Source: Channallabes apus (lineage: Eukaryota; Chordata; Actinopteri; Siluriformes; Clariidae). Taken from it: a stretch of 64,000 bases of DNA. Each line of letters starts with the position of its first letter. Position 1 is the first letter of the stretch. Positions 31,991 through 42,503 of the stretch are shown in pieces. The stretch spans positions 5,608,476 through 5,672,475 of the forward strand of contig CM060121.1 in assembly GCA_030522415.1 (NCBI GenBank), given 5' to 3'. Both the position numbers and the translations under genes were made by a program. Below the pieces are notes generated by a model, which had not been told where the DNA came from, searched no databases, and saw only the letters and a list, made by a program, of their open reading frames with translations.

Positions 31991-32430
31991 GGTAACGAGC
32001 GCAGTAATACACAGCTGTGTCTTCAGTCTGCATGTTCTGTCCTGTTAATGTTACTGTGCTGCTGGACGTGTCTATGGAAAGCTGAAACCTGCTTTTCAGT
32101 TTCTCACTGTAGTAAGTGCTACCATCACCACCATATATATATCCGATCCACTCGAGAGCTTTTCCTGCAGGTTGTCGTATCCAGGCTGTCCAGTAGCTGC
32201 TTAATGAATATCCAGACACTTTACAGGTCAGAGTCAGTGACTGACCAGGGGTTACTATAGTGGATCCAGGCTGGGTCAGCTCAACACAGTGAACACCTGT
32301 TAAACAAAAGTTATTTTAATGTTGGAAATTCAAAAAGCTATAAGTAATCAAACCTGTATATTTATGTTAAATGGAAACACTTACAGTGTACGGCTGCGAG
32401 CAGCAGCAGCGAAAAAGATGCAGAGATCAT
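31991..32430 (-). CDS. IGHV gene, group A, intact
   Basis: The leader exon is complement(32385..32430), starting MISASFSLLLLAAVH. The V exon is complement(31991..32296). FR1 is VELTQPGSTIVTPGQSLTL, CDR1 LSSYWTA, FR2 WIRQPAGKALEWIG, CDR2 YIYGGDGSTYY, and FR3 SEKLKSRFQLSIDTSSS ending [14 protein letters not shown]. It shares Ser-Ile-Asp (SIDTSSS) with the 4.4, 36.0 and 38.7 kb genes, where others have SRDTSSS. Canonical cysteines, splice sites, octamer and RSS are present. Confidence 0.92.
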
Positions 32431-32503
32431 GGTGTGTGTTAAGCAAAATAAGTAAAAGCTTTTAGTCTTCATTCCTTAAATATACAGTATAACAGAGAAG
32501 GAT

Positions 32504-32511
32504 ATTTGCAT
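32504..32511 (-). promoter_or_regulatory. Octamer of the 32.0 kb V gene
   Basis: ATGCAAAT on the minus strand, about 74 bp before the leader ATG; TATA-like run near 32479-32492. Confidence 0.83.
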
Positions 32512-32870
32512 AGAGACACCCCTTTTCTGAGGTAAGATTTTTCCTTTATTCTATAAGAGAGAACCTCCCAATGTATTTTTAAGTGTTTAATTGTGTTTAA
32601 AAATAGGAATTTGGTTTTCAGGTGAGTTAATAGTCAGAAAAAATAATATACTGTAAGTTACACAAGCAGAATAATTATCATCTTACAACAATTTTATTTA
32701 GCTTAGACTGAAACAAACATTTAACAATTGTAATCAATAATAACATAAGCTTATTTCTTAAGCTGCCACAAGAATTTTTTTTTTGAGATACATTTATTTT
32801 TTTTAATCTCATAGTATGTCTAGATAATGATAAAATGTATTTAATTTACATTAAAATGTTTACAACGGGT
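32512..32870. repeat. Duplicated 5' flank, cut off by the LINE
   Basis: Matches 49038-49435 until aaatgttt near 32860, where the LINE begins. The rest of the flank is missing, so the LINE marks a deletion or recombination joint. Confidence 0.65.
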
Positions 32871-35162
32871 TCTTGGGTTGCCACCGCGACAGGCACCGAC
32901 CACCTTACGGCCACAGCACTGGTCGGCAGCCTCGACAATGGAGGCGCGGAACATAGTCCATTCGGACTCAATGTCCCCCACCTCCCTCAGGACATGGTTG
33001 AAGCTGGAGGTGGGAGTTGAAGCTCGTCCTGACAGGGGACTCTGCCAGACGTTCCCAGCAGACCCTCACAATACGTTTGGGTCTTCCAGGCCTGGCCGGC
33101 CTGAGTCCGAATGGACTATGTTCCGCGCCTCCATTGTCGAGGCAGCCGACCGGAGCTGTGGCCGTAAGGTGGTCGGTGCCTGTCGCGGTGGCAACCCAAG
33201 CACCCGTTGGTGGACACCGGCGGTGAGGGATGCCATCAAGCTGAAGAAGGAGTCTTACCGGGCCTTTTTGGCTGGTAGCACTCCGGAGGCAGCTGATAGG
33301 TACCGGCAGGCCAAGCGGAATGCGGCTTCGGTGGTTGCTGAGGCAAAAACCCTGGCGTGGGAGGAGTTTGGGGAGGCCATGGAGAATGACTTCCAGATGG
33401 CTTCGAAGAGATTCTGGTCCACCATCCGGCGTCTCAGGAGGGGAAAGCAGTGCACGGTCAACACAGTGTATAGTGGGGATGGTGCGCTGCTGACCTCGAC
33501 TCGGGACGTTGTGGGTCAGTGGGGGGAGTACTTCGAAGACCTCCTTAATTCCACCAACATGCCTTCCGATGAGGAAGCAGAGTCTGGGGATATAGAGGTG
33601 GACTCTTCAATCTCTGGGGCCGAGGTCGCCGATGTGATCAAAAAGCTCCGTGGTGGCGGGGCCCCGGGGGTGGATGAGATCTGCCCGGAGTTCCTCAAGG
33701 CTCTGGATGTTGTAGGGCTGTCATGGTTGACACGTCTCTGCAACATTGCATGGACATCAGGGACAGTGTCTCTGGACTGGCAAACCGGAGTGGTGGTCCC
33801 CCTATTCAAGAAGGGGGACCAGAGAGTGTGTTCCAACTACAGAGGGAACACACTCCTCAGCCTCCCCGGGAAAGTCTATTCAGGGGTCCTGGAAAAGAGG
33901 GTCCATCGGTTAGTCGAACCTCGGATTCAGGAGGAGCAGTGTGGTTTTCGTCCAGGTCGCGGAACAGTGGACCAGCTCTACACCCTTAGCAGGGTCCTGG
34001 AGGGGGCATGGGAGTTTGCCCAACCAGTCTACATGTGCTTTGTGGACTTGGAGAAGGCATTCGACCGTGTCCCTCGGGGAGTCCTGTGGGGGGTACTCCG
34101 GGAGTATGGGATATCGGATTCCCTGTTAAGGGCTGTCCGGTCCCTGTACAACCGGTGTCGGAGCTTGGTCCGCATTGCCGGTAGTAAGTCGGACCTGTTT
34201 CCGGTGAGAGTAGGACTCCGACAGGGCTGCCCTTTGTCACCGCTCCTGTTCATAATTTTTATGGACAGGATTTCTAGGCGCAGCCAGGGCGTTGAGGGGG
34301 TACAGTTTGGTGGGCTCAGGATTGGGTCACTGCTTTTTGCAGATGACGTTGTTCTGTTGGCCTCATCATCCTGCGACCTACAACTCTCACTGGATCGGTT
34401 CGCAGCCGAGTGTGAAGCGGCTGGGATGAGAATCAGCGCCTCCAAATCTGAGGCCATGGTCCTCAGCTGGAAAAGGGTGGAGTGCCCTCTCAGGGTTGGG
34501 AGTGAGATCCTGTCCCAAGTGGAGGAGTTTAAGTATCTCGGGGTCTTATTCACAAGTGAGGGTAAAATGGAGCGGGAGATCGACAGGCGGATCAGGGCAG
34601 CGTCTGCAGTGATGCGGGCTCTGTATCAGTCCGTCGTGGTGAAGAAGGAGCTGAGCCAAAAGGCAAAGCTCTGAATTTACCGGTCGATCTACGTTCCTAC
34701 CCTCACCTATGGTCATGAGCTGTGGGTAGTGACCGAAAAAAGAAGATCGCGAATACAAGCGGCCAAAATGAGTTTCCTCCACAGGGTGTCTGGGCTCTCC
34801 CTTAGAGATAGGGTGAGAAGCTCAGTCATCTGGGAGGGGCTCAGAGTAGAGCCGCTGCTCCTCCGCATCGAGAGGAGCCAGATGAGGTGGCTTGGGCATC
34901 TATTTAGGATGCCCCCTGGACGCCTCCCTTGTAAGGTGTTCCGGACACGCCCCACCAGAAAGAGACCCCGGGGAAGACTCCGGACACGCTGGAGGGACTA
35001 TGTCTCTTGGCCGGCCTGGGAACGCCTTGGGATCCCTCCGGAAGAGCTGGAAGAAGTGGCCAGGGAGAGGGAAGTCTGGGCATCCCTGCTGAAGCTGCTG
35101 CCCCCGCGACCCGACCTCGGATAAGCGGAAGAAAATGGATGGATGGATGGATGGATGGATGG
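32871..35162 (+). mobile_element. RTE-clade (Rex3-like) LINE, 5' truncated and 5' inverted
   Basis: A non-LTR retrotransposon that lacks its endonuclease domain and ends in a (GATG)n tail (35136-35162), the style of fish Rex3/RTE elements. Positions 32872-33097 are in inverse orientation: 32872-32970 is the near complement of 33102-33200, so part of the 5' end is present twice, head to head. No clear target duplication found. Confidence 0.82.
33101..35124 (+). pseudogene. LINE reverse transcriptase, nearly intact, one stop
   Basis: The frame runs from about 33101 to a TGA at 34672-34674 and continues in the same frame to 35124. RT motifs are visible: VDLEKAFDRVP, GLRQGCPLSPLLF, and FADD at about 34337. 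The downstream part ends in a Trp/Arg-rich C-terminal domain (RGRLRTRWRDY). The stop replaces one codon between KAKL and IYRSIYVPTLTYG, so a single base change probably inactivates it. The endonuclease is missing. The open frame seen from 32878 includes the inverted 5' section and is not a natural start. Confidence 0.85.
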
Positions 35163-35310
35163 AAAAAGCTCTGCCCCTGCTGTAGTTGTCATACTGTAAT
35201 ACGCGGTACTGACAAGTTCACTTTGGTACTCTGAAGTACAGTACGTAATACACATTTATGTCTTCGGTCTTCAGGCTGACAATCCATCCTGTCAAATACA
35301 TTTGATCATT
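35163..35310 (-). pseudogene. IGHV relic of a group A unit, short version
   Basis: The FR3 end is recognisable (cacatttatgtcttcggtctt), then a jump straight to the intron-side sequence (cctgtcaaatacatttgatc). Compared with 30707-30965, about 195 bp are deleted. The same deletion is found at 47690-47815 and 60565-60680. Confidence 0.7.
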
Positions 35311-35976
35311 TTACAGTCTTAATCACTCAGTTTAGATTAGTGATACAGTACAGTATGCTGTTATTAATAGGTTATGATAACTGATGTCTAAATAAAACAG
35401 TAAATTATATTTGGTTGCCAGTTATTTAATATTGTTGATGAAAAAGTATACAGCAGTTAGATATTTTTTCCTGCCCATTAACATACAGTAGGTGGTCCAT
35501 GTGTGACTCTGTAAGAGTGATGGTAAACCTGGTTAAACTGCATTCATATAAACCAAACACTTTGCAACTACAGTATACAGAAGATATCAGGAAATTGAGT
35601 TCATACATGTGTTTTGATGAATGTTTGTGTCCTAGAAGTGTGTGGTGTCCATCATGGCCTTTCAGTGTATATACACTTGTGGCAAATTAAGTCATATTAT
35701 TTATATTTAGACATACACATTATAATAGGCTATAGCATTGTGTTGAATTGCTTGTTTTAGTAGCTGTGATTATTTCTTCATTCAAAATAGCTAATAAAAA
35801 GGTTAGATTTACCAACTAAAGTAAAAACAACAATTATCTGTCATAATGTTGTACAATTAGGAATATTGGTTTAAAATCTACACTACATAACACTAATGAG
35901 TTGAAGCTCTTATTTTTTTTTTTTTTCTTGGATTTGGATGGGCAAGTGATGTGTTTTGTATGTACACTGTATGAGG
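35311..35976. repeat. Duplicated 3' flank of a group A V gene
   Basis: Same order as 47816-48482 and 60681-61286. No gene. Confidence 0.8.
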
Positions 35977-36015
35977 TGTTTTTGTACAGGGATGTTGTTG
36001 ATCTGTCTCACTGTG
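35977..36015 (-). promoter_or_regulatory. 23-RSS of the 36.0 kb V gene
   Basis: CACAGTG (36009-36015), 23-bp spacer, ACAAAAACA (35977-35985). Confidence 0.92.
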
Positions 36016-36452
36016 GTAGACGAGCGCAGTAATACACAGCTGTGTCTTCAGTCTGCATGTTCTGTCCTGTTAATGTTACTGTGCTGCTGGACGTGTCTAT
36101 GGACATCTGAAACCTGCTTTTCAGTTTCTCGCTGTAGACAGTGCTACTGCCACAACATATATATCCGATCCACTCTAGAGCTTTTCCTGCAGGTTGTCGT
36201 ATCCAGGCTGTGTTGTAGCTGCTAAATGAATATCCAGACACTTTACAGGTCAGAGTCAGTGACTGACCAGGGGTTACTATAGTGGATCCAGGCTGGGTCA
36301 GCTCAACACAGTGAACACCTGTTAAACAAAAAAAATTTTAATGTTGGAAATGCAAAAAGCTATAAGTAATCAAACCTGTATGTATATGTTAAATGGAAAC
36401 ACTTACAGTGTACGGCTGCGAGCAGCAGCAGCGAAAAAGATGCAGAGATCAT
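36016..36452 (-). CDS. IGHV gene, group A, Cys-Cys in CDR2
   Basis: The leader exon is complement(36407..36452), MISASFSLLLLAAVH. The V exon is complement(36016..36318). FR1 is VELTQPGSTIVTPGQSLTL, CDR1 FSSYNTA, FR2 WIRQPAGKALEWIG, and CDR2 YICCGSSTVY with two adjacent Cys codons (TGT TGT). FR3 is SEKLKSRFQMSIDTSSS ending [14 protein letters not shown]. Canonical Cys and Trp are intact, so the extra pair is additional. Very close to the 38.7 kb gene; both share the doublet, which was therefore present before their duplication. RSS and octamer intact. Confidence 0.92.
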
Positions 36453-36520
36453 GGTGTGTGTTAAGCAAAATAAGTAAAAGCTTTTGGCCTTCATTCCTTA
36501 AATATATAAAAGGGAAGGAT

Positions 36521-36528
36521 ATTTGCAT
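36521..36528 (-). promoter_or_regulatory. Octamer of the 36.0 kb V gene
   Basis: ATGCAAAT on the minus strand, about 69 bp before the leader ATG. Confidence 0.83.
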
Positions 36529-36862
36529 AGAGACACCCCTTATCTGAGGTCCAATTTCCCCTTTATTCCATAAGAGAGAACGTCCTAATGTATTTTAAAG
36601 GATTTAATTGTGTTTAAAAATAAGAACTTGGCCTTGTTTTCAGTTGGTTTAATAGTCAGAAAATACATAAAAATATAAGTATTTTGTCAGAGTAAAAAGT
36701 CCATAACAAACATAACATAAGTTACACAAGCAGAATAACCATCATAAGTAACAACAACATTATTTAAATCTACAGTAAGTGATATATAAATATAGATTAG
36801 ACTGAAACAAACATTTAACAATTGTAACCAAATATAATGCAGGAGAGATTTTTAAGCTCCCA
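36529..36862. repeat. Duplicated 5' flank of a group A V gene
   Basis: Nearly identical to 39181-39460 and 61844-62150 (atttcccctttattccataa and following). No gene. Confidence 0.85.
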
Positions 36863-36867
36863 CAAGA

Positions 36868-37194
36868 TGTGAGGGTTAACCCCTAGAGGGCGCCAAACGC
36901 CCGTTTACTTTTGTTTTGTAGTTTGTTTTGTGTTAATTAACTTCAGTTCCCAGTGTGCACCTCGGTCAGGTGACGTAGAAGCTCACCTGAACCGAGGAAA
37001 GATAATTATGTTTATTTTAGTATAAATAGCCTGACTGAAGCCCAGTCAGGCGTCTATCTTTAGTTCAAGAAATTAGGTTTTTGTTGGGTTAATTTTATGT
37101 TCTTTTCAACTAAAATAAAGACTGTTATTTGAACCGCTAACTCGTCTCCTCTGCATTCATGCCGCGCGCGCACACACCCGACACAAACATGACA
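36868..37194 (+). mobile_element. Solo LTR, same family as 2686-4085
   Basis: 327 bp, begins TGTGAGGGTTAACCCC and ends AACATGACA, flanked by CAAGA (36863-36867 and 37195-37199). TATAAATA at 37021-37028 and AATAAA at 37114-37119 give plus orientation. The empty site (cccacaagatgttttttaat) is seen near 49335. Confidence 0.9.
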
Positions 37195-37199
37195 CAAGA

Positions 37200-38628
37200 T
37201 GTATTCTTTTTTTTTTTTTTTTTTTAGAAATTTAAATGATGAAATTTAATAGGATGTCTAGATAAGGATAAAATGTTTTTACATTACATGTATATTTATC
37301 TTCATTTACCCAAGTTACCCAAATATGAGCTCCTATTTCTTCAGAAACAGCTAAGATATAAAAGTAGGCAATAATATATATATAAATTTACCCACTCATA
37401 ACTGGTAAAGGTATGGAAGTCCATTTTCACCAGTAGAAGACAAAATAAGAGGAGTTAAGGATGCTATGATGGGGTGGGGGATATTAATTAAAAATGATAA
37501 GATTAAAAAGTCAAACTTTTATCTCAATTTACCCCAAATTTACTCCTCAGTATGCAATGAGCTCCATCTTTTCTCAGTATGTACAGTTGCATGCAATGTT
37601 CACAACTTCACTGAAATAGTTATATTTAATGCCAAGTATCTACAAAGACTGACATATTTACAGTATATACAGCACACACACACACACATACAAACACAAA
37701 ATAAAATATGCTTTACGCGCACACACATGGTCAGTGTTATAGTAAACAGTACACATGCACACAGATGTTGAATATATGAGCGAGAGACGCGCACTAAGAC
37801 TGAGCATGGAAGACGATTACCCACAATTCCACAGAACGCGTGAGAGAAGAACCATTGGCTTAGTTGTGATCACGTCAAAAGAAGAAGAGCACTGCTGATA
37901 TATAAATCTCTACTGGGGCAAAGGCCCATCCATTATTTTAATTATTAAAATATTTATTAAATGTATGTTGGACATACGAAATGTTTAAATATGTTCTAAA
38001 ACTTTCTTTGCTTAGCCCACTATTACTGCAGTAAGCTTCTTGTTTTGTCAGGATTTGGGCACCTTGTAGATACATTACAGTAATTTATGTGTCTTCCTCA
38101 TAATCAGTGTATACAAAGTAAACATTGATTGGCTCTGTTGAGTGATGTGTAAAGCCTATGAGTACTTCAAGGAAAAAATACTATATTTGTCCGGAAAACT
38201 GCTAGATATTAGAGTTCATTTATGGTGCAGGTTTAACTTCAGGCAAATACTGAAGGACTGACAAAGTTTAATTAAATTCTGTCCATCCAGTTACTAATAT
38301 GCCCATCATGGTCTTTCAGGGTATAGAGACTTGTGGCAAATTGAGTCATTTTATTTATATTTGGTTTTATTTTACATATACACTGTAATAGGCTATAGTT
38401 ATTGAGTTGAATTGTCTGACAGTAGATGTGATTATTTTTTCATTCAACATAGCTAAGAAAACGGTTAGATTTGCCAACCAAAGTAAAAACAACAATCTGT
38501 CATAATGTTGTACAAGTAGGAATATTGGTTTAAAATGTACACTACATAACACAAATGAGTTGAAGCTCTTATTTTTTTGTTGGATTTGGATGAGCAAGTG
38601 ATGTGTTTTGTATGTACACTGTATGAGA
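37200..38628. repeat. Duplicated spacer with a mariner-like fragment
   Basis: 37200-37610 matches 49340-49760. 37675-37885 is a piece of the CAGTGGAACC repeat family (cgattacccacaattccac). 37889-38290 matches 60000-60455. No gene. Confidence 0.7.
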
Positions 38629-38667
38629 TGTTCTTGTACAGGGATGTTGTTGATCTGTCTCACTGTG
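38629..38667 (-). promoter_or_regulatory. 23-RSS of the 38.7 kb V gene, altered nonamer
   Basis: CACAGTG (38661-38667), 23-bp spacer, ACAAGAACA (38629-38637). The A-core of the nonamer is broken by a G, which may lower recombination. Confidence 0.88.
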
Positions 38668-39104
38668 GGTCCCGAGCGCAGTAATACACAGCTGTGTCTT
38701 CAGTCTGCATGTTCTGTCCTGTTAATGTTACTGTGCTGCTGGACGTGTCTATGGACATCTGAAACCTGCTTTTCAGTTTCTCGCTGTAGACAGTGCTACT
38801 GCCACAACATATTTGTCCGATCCACTCTAGAGTTTTTCCTGCAGGTTGTCGTATCCAGGCTGTGTTGTAGCTGCTAAATGAATATCCAGACACTTTACAG
38901 GTCAGAGTCAGTGACTGACCAGGGGTTACTATAGTGGATCCAGGCTGGGTCAGCTCAACACAGTGAACACCTGTTAAACAAAAATTATTTTAATGTTGGA
39001 AATGCAAAAAGCTATAAGTGATCAAACCTGTATGTATATGTTAAATGGAAACACTTACAGTGTACGGCTGCGAGCAGCAGCAGCGAAAAGGATACAGAGA
39101 TCAT
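38668..39104 (-). CDS. IGHV gene, group A, Cys-Cys in CDR2 (sister copy)
   Basis: The leader exon is complement(39059..39104), MISVSFSLLLLAAVH. The V exon is complement(38668..38970). CDR1 is FSSYNTA, FR2 WIRQPAGKTLEWIG, CDR2 QICCGSSTVY, and FR3 SEKLKSRFQMSIDTSSS ending [14 protein letters not shown]. It differs from the 36.0 kb gene by only a few residues (Tyr/Gln at CDR2, Ala/Thr in FR2, Leu/Asp after Cys-Ala-Arg). The changes concentrate at antigen-contact or joint positions. The nonamer is weaker than that of its sister. Otherwise intact. Confidence 0.92.
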
Positions 39105-39172
39105 GGTGTGTGTTAAACAAAATAAGTAAAAGCTTTTGGTCTTCATTCCTTAAATATATAAAAGGGAAGGAT

Positions 39173-39180
39173 ATTTGCAT
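39173..39180 (-). promoter_or_regulatory. Octamer of the 38.7 kb V gene
   Basis: ATGCAAAT on the minus strand, about 69 bp before the leader ATG. Confidence 0.83.
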
Positions 39181-39479
39181 AGAGACACCCCTTATCTGAG
39201 GTCCAATTTCCCCTTTATTCCATAAGAGAGAACCTCCTAATGTATTTTACAAATTTAATTGTGTTTAAAAATAAGAACTTGGTCTTGTTTTCAGTTGGTT
39301 TAATAGTCAGAAAATACATAAAAATATAAGTATTTTGTCAGAGTAAAAAGTCCATAACAAACATAACATAAGTTACACAAGCAGAATAACCATCATCAAG
39401 TAACAACATCATTTAAATCTACAGTAAGTGATATATAAATATAGATTAGACTGAAACAAACAGTTTGGCACCAGGATGA

Positions 39480-39816
39480 CACCAGGATACAGCGTCTGGA
39501 TCACTGTAATATATACTCTCATCATAATGGCTATATCCAATCCACTACAGAGTTTTTTCTGCATATTTTCAAGTACAAGCTATAGCATATCCTGCAATTA
39601 TGAAATCTTACAGGGCATAAAGAGATACTGGCCTGGATGGACTGTCATGGAGAGTTCCTGACTGTGCACATCTGTAGTGTAAAACACAAGGTTATGTCAC
39701 AGACAGTGTACAGTATGCTGCATAATTCTTATTTTTATTGTAATGAATGATTTAATTTATTAATTTGATAAAACACCCACAGGAAGCACCTAGAAGCAGT
39801 AGAGATGTACATAACA
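39480..39816 (-). pseudogene. IGHV relic, group B, with leader remnant
   Basis: 39480-39680 shows FR1-FR2 (ctggcctggatggactgtcat, aatccactacagag), with a stop (TAG) at the Glu of LEW like that in the 53.4 kb pseudogene. 39778-39816 is a decayed leader (aagcagtagagatgtacata). FR3 and RSS are lost. A second copy, split by a fold-back element, is at 50190-50792. Confidence 0.75.
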
Positions 39817-40039
39817 TTCTTTTTTGTGTGTGTGCTGAGGTGTCCTCAGTTTAATAGAGACCATCACATCAAATAAATACAGTGATATTCAGCCCTGATT
39901 CTTGTAATTACATATCTGGTGATGATGGGGGATTCACAAGCAAAATGAGTCTTTAACAATTGTAAAAGTGGGAAATGCAGATGATTGTACAGTATGAACA
40001 AAACAAACCAGTCATGAATCCACATTAACTGTTGATATG

Positions 40040-41040
40040 ATAATGAATAATGCACCCCCACACACACACACACATCAAACCAGTAATCACTGGTTTATTC
40101 CATTTACACCATTTATAACCATATTTTAATATCATTTTCTAATATCAAAAAAATTAAAATGATCGTTTTACAAACTACTGCATTTCCAATATCCTGATGC
40201 ATAAAAATAAACATAAGAGTTAAACATATTATGTTCAATTTTTAAATATATAAATCATTGTGAGCCAAACTGATGTTTGAGTCTAAAAACACCACAAATA
40301 CAGTCCAGTATAGAGGGAATTTGACATGACAGTGTTTAGTCATTCACAAAGGTACGATAGAGCTAAACACATACTACATTTTCTGCAAATGTATAAACAT
40401 GTACAAGAGTGTCTTAATAAGTATGTTTAACATATAATTTTTTGAAATATAGATAGGTATTGAGGAAATATGTATTTTAAGTGGAACACGGGTTTAAGGT
40501 ACAACTTTAGATCTGGCTGTTACAAAGCAATGACATTGGAGATTGTTTTAAAATAATGCTAAATAAAACTTCACCATAATAAATTATACTTTTTTAAACC
40601 TGTTTTTTTTTGGGATTGTCATGTAATTACAGTTATGTAATGAAGCTTTCTGTAAGAAGATAAATTAAATGAAACAGTTGTTCACTTTTCTTGCTTAAAT
40701 TCATATGAATTTACATGAAACCAACACAGCAAATGTAAATCTGTTTAATGTAAATGTGATAAGATCCTGGATGCAGTCGTAGCTGTACTAGTTAAAATAT
40801 GTCTTTGAACAGACTGCCCTCTAGTGGCACACAATTTATATATATTTTTAATACTTAACTGAAATAAGTCTTACTCGCAATAAACTCCTCACACGGAGTT
40901 AAAATACAAAGTAACAAAGTATCATCACTGTATTATTGCATATTAAATCTAATACACTGATGATGAAAATGTGCACTCAGTTTTTTTCTACAGCACACGT
41001 GTATGTTTTTTGGACTGACATCTACATAAGTCTAAGTATC
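40040..41040. repeat. Second duplicated spacer block (copy 2)
   Basis: Same order as 5921-6870: CA repeat, accagtaatcactggtttat, aataatgctaaataaaactt. It ends at a trace of the V relic near 41030. No gene. Confidence 0.75.
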
Positions 41041-41524
41041 AATGAGTCAACATACATTTATTTATAGTTTGGCGACCCATAAGCAACTATAATTAAATAA
41101 ATGTCTTAAATGTTTTTAAGTTAAATAGCATGTGATGTAGCTACTGTAACACTCAGGCAGGACTGGTACTCTGTTCTGTTTACAATAACAACATGGCTGC
41201 TGTGCAGTGCATGCTGGGTAATGCGATCCTTAGGTAACCATCAACATAAAAGCTTCAAAAGTCAAAAAACAGCTCAAAAGCACAAAAACAGGGACAAAGT
41301 ATAAGAAGATCCAGAGAGTTACGGGAACATCCAAAATCTCCAGAGCAGTAAGAGGAACTCTGCAACATTGTTTAACTCACCCCAGTTGTTCATTATTTTC
41401 AGCTTGCATCAAAATATTTACTACTACTATAGAAAGCTGCCATGTGGAGTTTATTTCTACTTTAAGAATTTGGAAAAAAGCTTTCCTAAGAAAACATGAT
41501 TTCATATAATGAAGGGATTTGTGT
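41041..41524. other. Spacer without a recognised feature
   Basis: No gene or clear repeat seen. Confidence 0.45.
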
Positions 41525-41605
41525 GTTTCTCAAGAACAGTAATACACTACAGTGTCTTCTGTCCTCTACTCATGTGCAGATACACCTACATCTTACAGTT
41601 GTCTA
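41525..41605 (-). pseudogene. IGHV relic, group D, FR3 end
   Basis: Matches the 7.1 kb gene in FR3 (agtgtcttctgtcctc, atgtgcagatacacct). It is cut by a (TA)n microsatellite (41612-41662), next to the Tc1-like element. Heptamer degraded. Confidence 0.75.
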
Positions 41606-41609
41606 TATA

Positions 41610-41663
<54 letters not shown>

Positions 41664-42120
41664 TACCGTTCAAAAGTTTTAGAACACTTTCTAACTCCAT
41701 GATGGTTCCTGATTTTTATTTCTTTCTACATTGTAAAGTTTTGCTGAAGGCGTCTGAAAAATGCATGAATCTCCTTTGAACAGTTGATATTGAGATGTTT
41801 CTGCTACTTCTGCTCTGTAAAGACTTCATAACGCCTCTAATCTGAGGTGCTGTTAATTGGTCATTTTTCAGGCTGATAACTCTAAATGAACTTCTCGTCT
41901 GCAGCAGAGGTAGGTTTTGGTCTCGTCCTCCTGGGACGGCCTTCATGAGAGAAAGTTTCATTATGGTGCTTGACGGATTTTGCAAATGCACTTGACAATA
42001 CTGTTCTTGTTACTGTATGTAATTTCCTAATTCCATATCTGTTATTTTATAGCTTTGAAATCCCCAGTATTGTTGTAGAATGTAGAAAATAAATCACTAA
42101 ACAAAAACAAAGACACTTGC

Positions 42121-42503
42121 TGTCAAGATGGACTAACCTGAGGTGACCAGAAGACGTAGCTTTAGCGGTTAGCCCAATGTAGCGTGGAGGATAAACCCAA
42201 ACGCGGAAAGAAGCGAGCAGGCAGGATAACCACGCGATTTAGTTTAAGGACTCTCACAAAAGCGGAGCAAGGGAAAAACACAAATTTAACCCGCGTCCTA
42301 AAAATACACACACAATAGCAAAGACAAACGGAACCAACATGTGAGTACTCACGGTTTGCTGAAACGACAGCTGGAGCTGACATGGGCCGAACTCAATGAC
42401 TGAGCGGTAAGCCATCGTTTGTTTACCTCTTTTATACTTCCTGGTTTTGCGCCCGTCTTACTTCCGGGTCCTAGTGCCGGGCGCAGATTGAGTGTGTATG
42501 ACA
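42121..42503 (-). repeat. 3' LTR of the chromovirus
   Basis: Minus strand begins TGTCATACACACTC and ends CATCTTGACA. It contains the TATAAAAG box and the end of the pol frame (stop at 42458-42460). Confidence 0.92.
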
